A stretch of 36,326 nt of DNA from a candidate division WWE3 bacterium (GCA_012798315.1 JAAZNL010000032.1:1-36326); one strand, 5' to 3'. Positions 17,218 to 27,447 are shown, counted from the stretch's first letter. Translations and numbers: made by a program. The notes: generated by a model from the sequence alone, not told the origin.

Positions 17218-17586
17218 TTATTCTTTGTTGGCTTGCTCTTTAGCAATCTTACCTATGTAAGGTAACTCGTATTCTACGTTTTGATAGGCTTTCCACATCA
17301 AAAACAGCCATATAAGAATACCGGCTACGCGCACCAATGGTTCTAGGACGTGTCCGATGAATATTATTATCAACGATTGTGCAAGAGACCATGCGATCAT
17401 AAACGCAAGCCAAAATAATATAGCCTGAAACGCATGGAACCTAATAAACTTATTTTTCTTTTCCAAGACAAAAAAAACTATACCTGTAATGAAAGGAAAT
17501 AAATAAGCGAAAGCAGCCACAACATTAGGGTCAAAATTTGCTAGGAGATTATCTGTATTAGTTTTATTTTTTATTTCTTCATCCAT
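17218..17586 (-). CDS. DUF4870/Tic20-like membrane protein
   Basis: 'VAAFAYLFPFITGIVFFVLEKKNKFIRFHAFQAILFWL' pattern. Confidence 0.8.
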   Translation of the reverse strand: MDEEIKNKTNTDNLLANFDPNVVAAFAYLFPFITGIVFFVLEKKNKFIRFHAFQAILFWLAFMIAWSLAQSLIIIFIGHVLEPLVRVAGILIWLFLMWKAYQNVEYELPYIGKIAKEQANKE

Positions 17587-17598
17587 ATTAAAATTCTG

Positions 17599-19401
17599 TC
17601 ATAACAAATTACTATTATCAACCTTTTGGGCTTTATACATACGCCTTATCTCGTCTACGGTCGTTGCTTCACTGGGATTTTTATCTTTTCGAAATTTTAA
17701 CAATCTAGGGAACCTAAGAGCATATCCGGCTGTGTGTGTTTGGGAGATGGATATTTCGTCGGCGCCGATTTCTACAACGATTTTCGGCATTACGATAACG
17801 TCAGGCATAAACATTTTGTCCATTAGTACGTTCTGAGGAACTTTATCGGTACGGTATTTGTCGCATAGTTTTTTAAGAAACACCCAATCTTCCTCTGTTA
17901 AACCAGTTCCGATTTTGGTGACGGTTCTAAACACATCTTTCTCCGGGTCGATAACACCAACTAAAAAGCCCCCGATTCCAAATTTAGAACGTACCCCCCG
18001 TCCAGCATAATAACCCAGAACCACGCAATCAACAGAATCATCCAAAAGCTTCTGATCGGCTTTTTTCAGTTTTACCCATGAAAAAGATCTGGCGCCCGCC
18101 TGATACGGATCGTCGGGTTTTTTAACAACAAGACCCTCAAGACCTTTTTGTTTTGCTACATCGTAATATTCTTGCAGTTCGTCCGGATCCCCAGTTTCTA
18201 TGTGCTCATCCACCAAAATTACGTCGCCCGGCTTAATAATTTTGGCTAACAATTCCCGGCGCTCTTTTAGCGGTTTGTTTACTGTGGGTTTGCCGTTGTA
18301 ATACAGAATGTCAAAAACAAAATACTTAAGCGGGATATTTTGAGCCGTGTCTTTAACCCCATGTTTACGTTTTCGTTGAATTGTTTCCTGGAAAGGCAAA
18401 AATGCCCCGGTTTTCCTGTCGTAGCCAATTGCTTCCCCGTCTAAAATAACAGACTCAGCGTTAATTTGCTGTTGTGCCGCCTCCACTAAATCAGGGAACT
18501 GATGGGTGGTTTCTTCCAAATTTCTGGTATACGTGTTTATCAGGTAGTTGTTGACAGCGGAATCCAAGGAAAAAAGGCCTTCTTGAATAACAGTATTACT
18601 CTTTTTGAGCTTTGTCTTATCAAAATGAAGCTGAACGCGTGTTCCGTCGAATTTGTACTCCGCCCACACGGACGTCATTTTTTCTATAGCTTCTTCAGGG
18701 CCGCTTAATCTCTGTGCTTTTTGCGAAAGAATCGGTACTCCTGTTTCTAAACTTATTGAATTTAATGATTTTATCCCATGGCTTTTTAAAGCTTTAGCAA
18801 TCAGGCCTATATCGGGATGCGTGTTATAAACCGATTCTATGCCATCGGCCATTGATTTATCCCCCAACACCACTGCCAAGGCCGCCACAAGAGTCAGTTC
18901 GGTAAAACCGAGTCGTGTTATTCCTAATATGATTCTGACCACATATTTAGCCGAGAGAGGATCCAGCTCATTTAAAAGCGCGGCCGCTTTTTTAACTTTT
19001 AATTCCTGTGATCCAGTACCTTCAATTTCGGCAAGCTCGACCAATCGCGCATGCAAATTTGTGATGGGCATGCTTTTGGTTTTATTTTCCTGTGCCAATT
19101 CAAAAGCTACATTTCCCAAGTCACCTGCTTTGTTGTATAAATCGTTAATTTTCTTCTGATCTACGAGGTGTCCCTGTACTGAATACGCCTGTTCCAAAAT
19201 CCGAATCATCATTTTTTCGGCGATATTGAATTTCGGGTTATCGTATGGGGCTTTTAGTATCCCTAATGCCAAATAAACCCCCTTGTCGATCTCTTCGTTA
19301 TCAAGTTTATTTAGTAGTTCCGCAAGAATTGCCGTAATCTCCAATCTTTTTGAGGTTTCTTCCAATTGCTTTAAATATTGGCTAAATTCAGAGGTTTTCA
19401 T
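17599..19401 (-). CDS. ATP-dependent DNA ligase (archaeal/eukaryotic-like)
   Basis: Nucleotidyltransferase motif EYKFDGTRVQLH, 'ILDGEAIGYD', 'EGLVVKKPDDPYQAG', 'SWVKLKK'. ATG at 19401 preferred to the TTG of the ORF track. Confidence 0.93.
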   Translation of the reverse strand: MKTSEFSQYLKQLEETSKRLEITAILAELLNKLDNEEIDKGVYLALGILKAPYDNPKFNIAEKMMIRILEQAYSVQGHLVDQKKINDLYNKAGDLGNVAFELAQENKTKSMPITNLHARLVELAEIEGTGSQELKVKKAAALLNELDPLSAKYVVRIILGITRLGFTELTLVAALAVVLGDKSMADGIESVYNTHPDIGLIAKALKSHGIKSLNSISLETGVPILSQKAQRLSGPEEAIEKMTSVWAEYKFDGTRVQLHFDKTKLKKSNTVIQEGLFSLDSAVNNYLINTYTRNLEETTHQFPDLVEAAQQQINAESVILDGEAIGYDRKTGAFLPFQETIQRKRKHGVKDTAQNIPLKYFVFDILYYNGKPTVNKPLKERRELLAKIIKPGDVILVDEHIETGDPDELQEYYDVAKQKGLEGLVVKKPDDPYQAGARSFSWVKLKKADQKLLDDSVDCVVLGYYAGRGVRSKFGIGGFLVGVIDPEKDVFRTVTKIGTGLTEEDWVFLKKLCDKYRTDKVPQNVLMDKMFMPDVIVMPKIVVEIGADEISISQTHTAGYALRFPRLLKFRKDKNPSEATTVDEIRRMYKAQKVDNSNLL

Positions 19402-19422
19402 AGTGGTAGTATACAATATAGT

Positions 19423-20415
19423 TTACTTTAGTTCGTACCGTGATGACTTTGTGCTTCCGGATTTAACAATCAGGCCCGCATCGATAAGTGTCTTTAAATC
19501 CCTAAGAACAGAGTCTTCAGAAATCTTTGGGAAAAGAGCCGGAAAGTCCTTATTTTGGAGTATTCCGTAGTCCTGTAGGTATGCAAGTATGTTCTGCTGT
19601 CTTTCGGTCAATTTTGTTCTACCCGAAACCTTGGCTACTTTTGTATCTTTTGCCAATAATTTAACCTGCTCACCTAAATTAAGGGCACGGTCAGCTAATT
19701 GTTCACTAAAATATTCCAAAACCTGCGTATAGTCGCTGTTAACGCCAATTTCATTTGTTAATAAGTCTATTTCATCCCGGTCTTTATAAAAACTGTCCTC
19801 TAAACTTAACCAGTTTTTAAAAGAGTAATTCCTGGTATTAAGGACCAATTTACAAAGTAATGAAGATATCCAGTTATTAAACTGATCGATAGGTGAAATG
19901 TTTAATATTGTGAATTTTGTGATGGCTGAAACTATAATAGGATGTTCTTCTCTGGCTTCTCTGGTATTTAGCCAATCTACAAATTCCGTAATTTCAGCTA
20001 AAACTTCTTCAGGCCTGATGCGGTTTTGCAATTCTATGCTTCGGTACGAGTTTTGCCTGGTTCTGGGGAGCACGTCTGTCAAAATTATTCGCGCCAAATA
20101 TTTTATGTCCTGTTCCTGAAGGTCATTATTTACTGCTAATTCAGAAGCGGCTTTATAGGCATTAACAAAACTTGCCAGTTCGGGAATAGGGCTTTGATTA
20201 CTTAGCTCGTACACGTATTTTTTTACGGTTTCGTAGCCAAGATTTATTCCTTCCGTTTGTAAACCCGCAAATATTGTATCCGTTTTAGCATCTTTAGTGA
20301 GCTGGTTTTGCCAAGTCTGCAATATTGCTGTGTTTTCTATTATCGATCTGGCATATTCAGCTTTTGCAATACTGTTGAGAACTTTTGTTGTAATAGTAAA
20401 TTCCGGCAAGAACAT
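19423..20415 (-). CDS. Fic/FIDO-like protein with degenerate catalytic loop and C-terminal winged-helix domain
   Basis: 'VDWLNTREAREEHPIIVSAITKFTILNISPIDQFNNWISSLLCKLVL' follows the Fic architecture; C-terminal 'LTERQQNILAYLQDYGILQNKDFPALFPKISEDSVLRDLKTLIDAGLIVKSGSTKSSRYEL' is wHTH. Confidence 0.7.
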   Translation of the reverse strand: MFLPEFTITTKVLNSIAKAEYARSIIENTAILQTWQNQLTKDAKTDTIFAGLQTEGINLGYETVKKYVYELSNQSPIPELASFVNAYKAASELAVNNDLQEQDIKYLARIILTDVLPRTRQNSYRSIELQNRIRPEEVLAEITEFVDWLNTREAREEHPIIVSAITKFTILNISPIDQFNNWISSLLCKLVLNTRNYSFKNWLSLEDSFYKDRDEIDLLTNEIGVNSDYTQVLEYFSEQLADRALNLGEQVKLLAKDTKVAKVSGRTKLTERQQNILAYLQDYGILQNKDFPALFPKISEDSVLRDLKTLIDAGLIVKSGSTKSSRYELK

Positions 20416-20458
20416 CTAAATAATTCTCGCATATTTACCGCAAATTGTAGAGTCTAAT

Positions 20459-21520
20459 TTATCCTAGCTGGATGTAACTACAAGTTGTTAAATCAATAAA
20501 ATCAGGGTTTTCCGCAAATGTGACTATTGTTTGTTGTTTATTTATCATTTGAGTAACCATTGTTTTGTGTTGCTCGTCGAGTTCACTGAAAATGTCGTCC
20601 AAAAGTAAAACAGGGCGTTCTCCCGTTTCTTTTTCAAAAAAATCAACTTCAGCCAATTTAATAGTTAAAATAACAGTTCTCTGCTGTCCTCTCGAACCAA
20701 AATGTGCCAGATTATGCCCGTTATAGATCATTTCGAAGTCATCTTTATGTGGGCCAACTAAAGTTGTTTTGGAAGCTATATCGTGTTGTAAGTGTTTATC
20801 CAAGCGTTCTTCGCTCATTTCGTTTTTTTTGTAAATTATCTGAAGGTCAGTTACATCAGTATCCAGAATTTTTATATAGTCCTTGGTTTTTCCATTTATG
20901 TAGTATAAAAACTCCGATCGGGTTTTCTGTATGGCTTTTCCCAGATGCAATATTTTGTTGTTCCAAAAATCCAATTGGTCTTTGCCTTGCCCGAATTCAT
21001 TAATCATTTCCAATAATCTGTTACGTTGCTTTAATGCCTTGTTGTACTCGGATAATTGCTTTCTATATTCCTTGCTGGTCTGAACTAGCACGTTATCAAC
21101 AAACTTCCGTCTGTCACCGGGGGATCCCGCTACCAAATCAATATCCTGAGGGGAAAACAAAACAGCATTAAACAAGCCAATGAGATGCTGCATTGTTTTG
21201 TTTACCTTATTTACCTTGGCACGTTTTGACGATAGATTTGTTGTGTTGTCAGTAGCAAGAATTTGAACTTCGAGAAGGTATTCATACTCTGTTGACAACG
21301 TATTGGCCGATATTGAACAAAATGTAGTATCGTAGTTTATCATTTCTTTGTCATATCGAGCTCTTTGGGATCTGCCGGTAGCAATGACGTATAACGATTC
21401 TAAAATATTAGTTTTTCCAATTCCGTTTGGGCCGTTAATTACTGTTAAACCGTTTGAGAACTCAAAAGTCTTATTTATGTGGTTTCTGAAATTTTTTAAA
21501 GTAAGATTATTTACTCGCAT
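20459..21520 (-). CDS. recF: DNA replication and repair protein RecF
   Basis: LTLKNFRNH, NGPNGIGKTNILESL, SPQDIDLVAGSPGDRRKFVD, LLLDDIFSELDEQH. Confidence 0.96.
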   Translation of the reverse strand: MRVNNLTLKNFRNHINKTFEFSNGLTVINGPNGIGKTNILESLYVIATGRSQRARYDKEMINYDTTFCSISANTLSTEYEYLLEVQILATDNTTNLSSKRAKVNKVNKTMQHLIGLFNAVLFSPQDIDLVAGSPGDRRKFVDNVLVQTSKEYRKQLSEYNKALKQRNRLLEMINEFGQGKDQLDFWNNKILHLGKAIQKTRSEFLYYINGKTKDYIKILDTDVTDLQIIYKKNEMSEERLDKHLQHDIASKTTLVGPHKDDFEMIYNGHNLAHFGSRGQQRTVILTIKLAEVDFFEKETGERPVLLLDDIFSELDEQHKTMVTQMINKQQTIVTFAENPDFIDLTTCSYIQLG

Positions 21521-21521
21521 T

Positions 21522-22343
21522 TTATTTTTGACAGCTTGGGCAGTGATAAGTACTTCGTCCGTTTATCTTTGTATTTAAAACTCCTGAACCGCACCTGGGA
21601 CATTTGTCCTTTAAATAAATCTTAAAATGTTCCTGATAACTTCCGGGATTACCAAAAATATCCACGTACATCTTATCAGGAAGCGTAGATCCGCGGTGGG
21701 CGATACCTTCGTTTAAAACAGTTATGGCCGCCGTTAAAAGCTTTTGTAATTCGTCCTTCGATAACGTATTAGAAAGGCGGGATGGATCAATTCCGGCTAA
21801 AAACAATGCTTCAGTAGCGTAAATATTGCCTAAACCGGCAACTACTGATTGATCTAATAGAACATTTTTAATACTCGACTTCTTATTTTTTATTGCTTTG
21901 GAGAACGAATCTAGGTCCGGAGTAGCGAAAATAAGATCCGGGCCGTATTTTTTAAGTAGATTAGAGCCTGCTAAATCAGCATAAAACCCAACTTTACCGA
22001 ACATTCTCATATCACTGAATTTTAAAATTCTTGAATAATTGTCAGCTTTTAGCAAAAAAACAACCCGTGTCCAATTATCCGGCGTTTTCTTGTCCCTAAG
22101 CAAAATTCTACCTGTCATAGCCAAGTGAAAGTGTAATATCCCGGTATTTTCAAGTTCTATCAAAATGTTTTTTGCAATTCGCGAGACACCTGTTATTTTT
22201 TTACCTTTAACTAATTTAACAAAAGAATTATTATCAGGTATTACTTTATATTGAGGATCAATTTTTACATCGAGTATCTGGGCGCCAATAATGCTTTTTT
22301 TTAGATCATTTGTGATTGTATGTACTTCAGGGAGTTCAGGCAC
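21522..22343 (-). CDS. mutM: Formamidopyrimidine-DNA glycosylase
   Basis: MPELPEV N-terminus; C-terminal zinc finger CPRCGSGV...YHCPSCQ. GTG start. Confidence 0.95.
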   Translation of the reverse strand: MPELPEVHTITNDLKKSIIGAQILDVKIDPQYKVIPDNNSFVKLVKGKKITGVSRIAKNILIELENTGILHFHLAMTGRILLRDKKTPDNWTRVVFLLKADNYSRILKFSDMRMFGKVGFYADLAGSNLLKKYGPDLIFATPDLDSFSKAIKNKKSSIKNVLLDQSVVAGLGNIYATEALFLAGIDPSRLSNTLSKDELQKLLTAAITVLNEGIAHRGSTLPDKMYVDIFGNPGSYQEHFKIYLKDKCPRCGSGVLNTKINGRSTYHCPSCQK

Positions 22344-22349
22344 GGCTTT

Positions 22350-23474
22350 TTACTTTGAATAAATTTGCCACTTTTCCATTACAAACTTCAGAAATTCTTC
22401 TTGAAAGCGTTTTTTAGAGAATTTTTGTACCGATTCCCGAATTGTGTTTTTGTCGTACAAATTTTCCCTAACCGTTTTATCAAAACTTTTTATTGTGTTT
22501 ACAAGCTTGTCTAATTGCAAATCCTCGACAAACATTCCGTTGACATTTTCCTGTATGGTTTCCATGTGGCCACCTGATTTATGCGCCAGAACGGGTAATC
22601 CGTGTGACATTGCTTCTATAGGGACTATCCCAAAATCTTCGTCCTCGACTAGATTAATTAGCCCCAATGCATTGTTTAAGACAATATGCTTTTCACGATC
22701 ATTCAAGCGGCCTTTAAAAATTATGTTGCTTTTTGCCAATTTTCTAAGGTGTTTCTCGTAATTTCCTGTGCCAATTACTACTAACGGAATATCAAGCAAA
22801 TTAAAAGCTTCAATAAGCGGTTCAAAGTTTTTATAGCGTACAAGACGACCCAGTGCCACGTAGTAAGGTTTTTCCAGGTTATTAGTATCTTTAGACTCTA
22901 CCGGAGTATCTATATCTACAGGGGGATAAATGACCGTGGCTTCTCTTCGATAAAATTTAAAGATTCTTTTTTTAGTTTCGTTCGAATTTGTAACAATATA
23001 ATCGGGCCTTTGTGCTGCTGTAAAATCCCATAGTCTTAAGATGTTATCCAGATAACTAAAAAAAAGTTTTAAATACCATCGATTCCGCTTAGTACTTTCA
23101 GTGGAATATTTGTATAAAAACCTTGGCGGGGTATGTATGTATGTGACATGCATTTGTTCAGGTTTGGTAATTATTCCTTTGTTCCATGTAGTACCGTCTG
23201 AAATGATTATGTCGTAATCGCTAAAATCTAAATTTTCAAAGACAGGAGCCATCATAAACGTAAACAAATATTTGGAGGTTTTATTAATGAAGCTTGTTTT
23301 TGGGCATATTATCTGACGGTCTTTAAACGTTGCTGAAAGGATCTTTCTGTTTAGTTTCGCAGTGTATATTGGGGCATTGGGAAATATCTCAATTATAGCC
23401 TCAAGAGTTTTTTCAGCCCCGCCGAATTGAGTAAGAAATTCATGTGCAATTGCAATTTTAGGTGTGTTTTCCAT
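22350..23474 (-). CDS. Glycosyltransferase family 1/4 (GT-B)
   Basis: 'AHEFLTQFGGAEKTLEAI', 'YYVALGRLVRYKNFEPLIEAF', 'EDFGIVPIEAMSHGLPVLAHKSGGHMETI'. Confidence 0.92.
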   Translation of the reverse strand: MENTPKIAIAHEFLTQFGGAEKTLEAIIEIFPNAPIYTAKLNRKILSATFKDRQIICPKTSFINKTSKYLFTFMMAPVFENLDFSDYDIIISDGTTWNKGIITKPEQMHVTYIHTPPRFLYKYSTESTKRNRWYLKLFFSYLDNILRLWDFTAAQRPDYIVTNSNETKKRIFKFYRREATVIYPPVDIDTPVESKDTNNLEKPYYVALGRLVRYKNFEPLIEAFNLLDIPLVVIGTGNYEKHLRKLAKSNIIFKGRLNDREKHIVLNNALGLINLVEDEDFGIVPIEAMSHGLPVLAHKSGGHMETIQENVNGMFVEDLQLDKLVNTIKSFDKTVRENLYDKNTIRESVQKFSKKRFQEEFLKFVMEKWQIYSK

Positions 23475-23528
23475 AGATTCGGTCTATTATATTATACATT
23501 CGCTATTAAAAACTGTTATCATGTTTTT

Positions 23529-24059
23529 ATGAATAGAAACCGAGGGTTTGCTGTCCCTATTGTTTTAGTATTTACATTAGTTTTTTTAATTCTGCCATTA
23601 ATTTTTTGGTATTCTTTTAACGTTAATTCCGCGGAAACCGTTAAGGGTACATCAGTTAAAAGTGAAGAAAATTCTGTTTTGGTAAAAATAGTTTCACCCT
23701 CAGGACCCTGGGATTTACAGCAATATTTATGCAAAGATAAAAACGAATGTACGGCATCTGTTTTTTCGGGGAAAAGATATGCGACAATAAGTGGTGGAAA
23801 AACCCAGGGCCATTATTTACCTCTTACTAGTCCCAAAAGTTCCGGTGATTATAAGTTTTTGAAAGTCTTTGTAACTGCGGGTTCGGGGTTAACCACGGCT
23901 GATTTCAAAGTGTTAGATTCTCAAGTGCTGCTAGGACATTCCATAGAAAAAATGACGCTCGCAGAAGAATCGCTTTCTCTTGAAGCAGTTTTAATACCCC
24001 TGGAATCATTTGTAAACACAACAGGTGCAACTGAGTCAATTGATTTCATTGCAAAATAA
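23529..24059 (+). CDS. Hypothetical membrane-anchored protein
   Basis: MNRNRGFAVPIVLVFTLVFLILPLIFWY N-terminal TM. Start refined to 23529 (ORF track starts at 23427 within the antisense neighbour). Confidence 0.7.
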   Translation: MNRNRGFAVPIVLVFTLVFLILPLIFWYSFNVNSAETVKGTSVKSEENSVLVKIVSPSGPWDLQQYLCKDKNECTASVFSGKRYATISGGKTQGHYLPLTSPKSSGDYKFLKVFVTAGSGLTTADFKVLDSQVLLGHSIEKMTLAEESLSLEAVLIPLESFVNTTGATESIDFIAK

Positions 24060-24062
24060 ATA

Positions 24063-26555
24063 ATGGAAATAATAAATGGACTGTCCTTAGCCAGTTTGCC
24101 AAAAGGAATACCTTCAGCTCAGGTGGCCGGGTTACTTAAAGAACACGGCGAAAACAAACTTCCTGAAGCAAAACCACCTTCCGATATAGAACTTTTTGCT
24201 AATCAAATTAAAAGTCCCTTGGTGTATGTTTTATTGGGTGCCGGGATGGTTACTGCTATTTTGGCTGAGTTTGCGGACACTGCCATTATAGCGTTGGCTG
24301 TTTTTATAAATACTTTTTTGGGTTTTATCCAGGAAAGAAAAGCAAATAACGCGTTAGCAGCTTTAAAAAAAATGCTAGTGCCTTATGCATCGGTGTTGCG
24401 CGACGGAAATGTGGAAAATGTTCAAACAGTTCGTATAGTTCCTGGCGATGTGGTTTTGCTGGACCAAGGAGATAAAATCCCGGCTGACGGAACGTTGGTA
24501 TACAGCAATAGATTTTATGCTTCTGAGGCCATTTTGACCGGGGAGTCGCTACCTGTCGAAAAAAAGGTCGGGGATAAAGTATATATGGGGACGATAGCTA
24601 CCGGAGGTAAGGGGGTATTTCAAGTGTCGGGTACCGGAAGCAGAACTGAAATGGGAAAAATAGCTCAAAGCGTAACTACTATAAAAACCGACACTCCGTT
24701 GGAAAAACAACTTAACGCATTCAGCACTCAACTATCAAAGATAGTTCTGTTTTTGTTGGTTCTGGTTTTTATATTAGGCATCACTCTTGGAAAAGACCCG
24801 ATTGAGGTTTTTAAAACTTCGGTTGCTATGGCCGTTTCGGCTATTCCGGAAGGTTTAATTGTTGCTCTGACCGTTGTTTTGGCTATAGGTATGCAAAGAA
24901 TTCTTCGACGTAAAGGTCTGGTACGAAATTTAAAATCTGCAGAGACTCTTGGAGGCGTAACCACTATTTGCATGGACAAAACAGGCACACTTACCGAAGG
25001 TCAACTTAAAGTTACTGAGGTTGACGGTGATTTAAACAGACTTGCGGAACAGGTAATCGTTGCAAACGATTTGGATGAGCCGATTGTTCTTGCAGCCTAT
25101 GAATGGGGCAAATCTCAAGGATCTGAGTACGAGAAACTGCTCGAAAAGTACATAAGAATCGACAGCATTCCCTTTGATTCCAACTCACGTTTATTTGTGA
25201 GCTTAAATAAGCACGATGACACCACAAACACATTATATATAGATGGTGCCCCCGAAGAAGTGCTAGCCCGATGTGATATTTCCGAAGATTTAAAATCCGC
25301 TCAGCTAAATAAAATTGAGGAAATGTCCTCCAAGGGAGCCCGTTTATTGGGATATGCTCGCAAACTTGTATCCGGCGATAAAACGTACTTAACTATGGAA
25401 GATACTTATAGCGGATTTGAATGGATAGGACTCTTAGGGTTTTTTGATCCAGTCAGAACCGATGTTAAAGAATCCTTGTTTCTTGCCCGTGAGGCCGGGA
25501 TTCGTTTAATAGTAATAACCGGGGACTACGCGAATACTGCTATCTACATAATGAATCAGTTAGGTATAAATGTTAAACCGGATGACGTAATTCTTGGCGA
25601 CAGGATCGGTTCTATGAGTGATGAAGATATACGCAAAAGGCTACTAATTAATAATGACGTTAAAATTTTCGCCAGAACACGGCCGGATCAAAAACTTAGG
25701 ATAGTCCAGGTACTCAAAGAGGCAAATCAGGTTGTTGCAATGATGGGTGATGGTGTTAACGATGCCCCGGCACTCTCTCAGGCAGACATAGGTATAGTTG
25801 TAGGAGATGCCTCCGATGTTGCTAAAGAATCATCTGACTTAATTTTGTTAGATTCCAGATTTTCAACCATAGTTGCCGCAATTGAAGAAGGAAGAGGCAT
25901 ATTCGACAACATTAGAAAAGTAATACTTTATTTAATGTGCGATGCCTATGTTGAGATTTTATTAGTTCTTATGACGCTGGCGTTAGGGTTGCCTTTGCCA
26001 ATTACTGCCGCGCAAATATTGTGGGTCAATATAGTGTCCGATGGTTTTCCCCACCTGGCTTTAACAGTGGACCCCAAAGTTTCCGGACTGATGAAACGTG
26101 GTCCCCGTCTGACTAACGAACCCTTGGTATCACCTTGGATGATGAAACTTATTGGATTAGTGTCCATTACAGGTGCTTTGTATGCCCTTGGTGTGTATTT
26201 AATAGTTTTTAAAACCACAAATGATCCTGTGCTAGCAAGATCCGCAACGTTCGCTTCAGTAGGTTTAAAATCCTTAATCTACGTTTTTTCGGTTAGAACT
26301 CTTCAAAATTCATTTTGGGAACAAAACCCTTTGGCCAATAAATGGCTTATTTTAGCGGTCTCTGTAGGTTTAGTGTTCGCCACAGCCCCGTTTTACGTTC
26401 CGCCGTTAATGTCCTTTTTAAGTGTGGTACCGCTAGGTAAGTTTTGGGTCTATCCTATTGCTTCGGCATCGCTCACATTTTTAACAATCGAGGTAGGTAA
26501 GGAAATTTTTGGAAAGCACTTTGCAGATTTAAAATTTGTAAAGAAAATTAAATAA
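24063..26555 (+). CDS. Cation-transporting P-type ATPase (P2-like)
   Basis: TGES, IPEGL, DKTGTLTEG, MMGDGVNDAPALSQADIGI, multiple TMs. Confidence 0.95.
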   Translation: MEIINGLSLASLPKGIPSAQVAGLLKEHGENKLPEAKPPSDIELFANQIKSPLVYVLLGAGMVTAILAEFADTAIIALAVFINTFLGFIQERKANNALAALKKMLVPYASVLRDGNVENVQTVRIVPGDVVLLDQGDKIPADGTLVYSNRFYASEAILTGESLPVEKKVGDKVYMGTIATGGKGVFQVSGTGSRTEMGKIAQSVTTIKTDTPLEKQLNAFSTQLSKIVLFLLVLVFILGITLGKDPIEVFKTSVAMAVSAIPEGLIVALTVVLAIGMQRILRRKGLVRNLKSAETLGGVTTICMDKTGTLTEGQLKVTEVDGDLNRLAEQVIVANDLDEPIVLAAYEWGKSQGSEYEKLLEKYIRIDSIPFDSNSRLFVSLNKHDDTTNTLYIDGAPEEVLARCDISEDLKSAQLNKIEEMSSKGARLLGYARKLVSGDKTYLTMEDTYSGFEWIGLLGFFDPVRTDVKESLFLAREAGIRLIVITGDYANTAIYIMNQLGINVKPDDVILGDRIGSMSDEDIRKRLLINNDVKIFARTRPDQKLRIVQVLKEANQVVAMMGDGVNDAPALSQADIGIVVGDASDVAKESSDLILLDSRFSTIVAAIEEGRGIFDNIRKVILYLMCDAYVEILLVLMTLALGLPLPITAAQILWVNIVSDGFPHLALTVDPKVSGLMKRGPRLTNEPLVSPWMMKLIGLVSITGALYALGVYLIVFKTTNDPVLARSATFASVGLKSLIYVFSVRTLQNSFWEQNPLANKWLILAVSVGLVFATAPFYVPPLMSFLSVVPLGKFWVYPIASASLTFLTIEVGKEIFGKHFADLKFVKKIK

Positions 26556-26577
26556 TTGTTTTGTTATTATTAAGAAT

Positions 26578-27135
26578 ATGATGGTACTTATAGAACGAAA
26601 TACAGGTCTGTGGCAATATTTACCAGACGAGATACAAGGTTTAATCGCTGATGGTGAAACTTTGGTGAACTTTGTTTTATCTAATAATAAGAGTGATGAA
26701 ATATCGGATTTTTCTTTTATGGTTTTTCCTTTTGCAAAAGCTTATGAAGGATTTTTAAAGAAATTATTTTTGGATATCGGAATGATTAAACCTGATGAAT
26801 ATTATGGTGATGATATTAGAATCGGTAGAATTTTAAATCCCAGCTATTTAGCAGAAAAAGGAAATGTGTTTGCCAAGTTCTGTGAAGGGACTCCCGATAA
26901 AAAGGAATTGTCTCAAAAATTATGGGGAGCGTGGAAACAGGGGCGTAACTCTGTTTTTCACTACTTTCCTCACAACTTTAAAAAACTCGATTTTGAAGAA
27001 GCTATGGATCTGATTAGAGGGTTTGTAACCGCAATGGAAGAAGCCGTGGTTAATTGCAATATACCTAAGGAAAAACTTAATCCTATAAAAAGCGCATATC
27101 TGGATAATATAAAGATAGATACATTAATGGACTAA
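26578..27135 (+). CDS. HEPN-like protein, possible RnlA/RNase LS-type toxin domain
   Basis: 'FPFAKAYEGFLKKLFLDIG' and RNSVFH (R-x4-H), typical of HEPN ribonucleases. Confidence 0.65.
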   Translation: MMVLIERNTGLWQYLPDEIQGLIADGETLVNFVLSNNKSDEISDFSFMVFPFAKAYEGFLKKLFLDIGMIKPDEYYGDDIRIGRILNPSYLAEKGNVFAKFCEGTPDKKELSQKLWGAWKQGRNSVFHYFPHNFKKLDFEEAMDLIRGFVTAMEEAVVNCNIPKEKLNPIKSAYLDNIKIDTLMD

Positions 27136-27173
27136 AAAAAGGGACTCAGCCTATATTTACTAGGTAAAGTCCC
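27134..27173 (-). terminator. Rho-independent terminator for the minus-strand gene 27187-27447, possibly bidirectional
   Basis: Minus strand GGGACTTTACCTAGTAAATATAGGCTGAGTCCC followed by TTTTTTT. Confidence 0.75.
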
Positions 27174-27186
27174 CGGAGAAAAAAAA

Positions 27187-27447
27187 TCAAAGCCAGAATT
27201 GAACGCCAATGGTTTTCTTGAGAAGCAACACCAAAGTCGCAATTACGACCAACGTACCCCAGAAATAAGCGCCGATTCGTCTGTGTTTTAAACCGTAGTA
27301 CCAATGCGCGGCCTCAACGAGAGATATTCCAATTGCGACCTGTTCCAACTCGGGGGTGGGGGTAGTTGCGAAAAAAGCTGTTCCCAATGTAGCCAAATAC
27401 AGCGCCACTGCAACCAAGAAATACACTATCTTCTCGAGCGGTGACAT
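27187..27447 (-). CDS. Small hypothetical membrane protein
   Basis: 86 aa with hydrophobic segments; AAGGAAAGGAAGG Shine-Dalgarno-like sequence just upstream of ATG. Confidence 0.65.
   Translation of the reverse strand: MSPLEKIVYFLVAVALYLATLGTAFFATTPTPELEQVAIGISLVEAAHWYYGLKHRRIGAYFWGTLVVIATLVLLLKKTIGVQFWL

Noticed and set aside
24549-25233. Minus-strand ORFs antisense to the P-type ATPase
   Set aside because: Plus frame carries all conserved ATPase motifs; antisense ORFs look like chance open frames.
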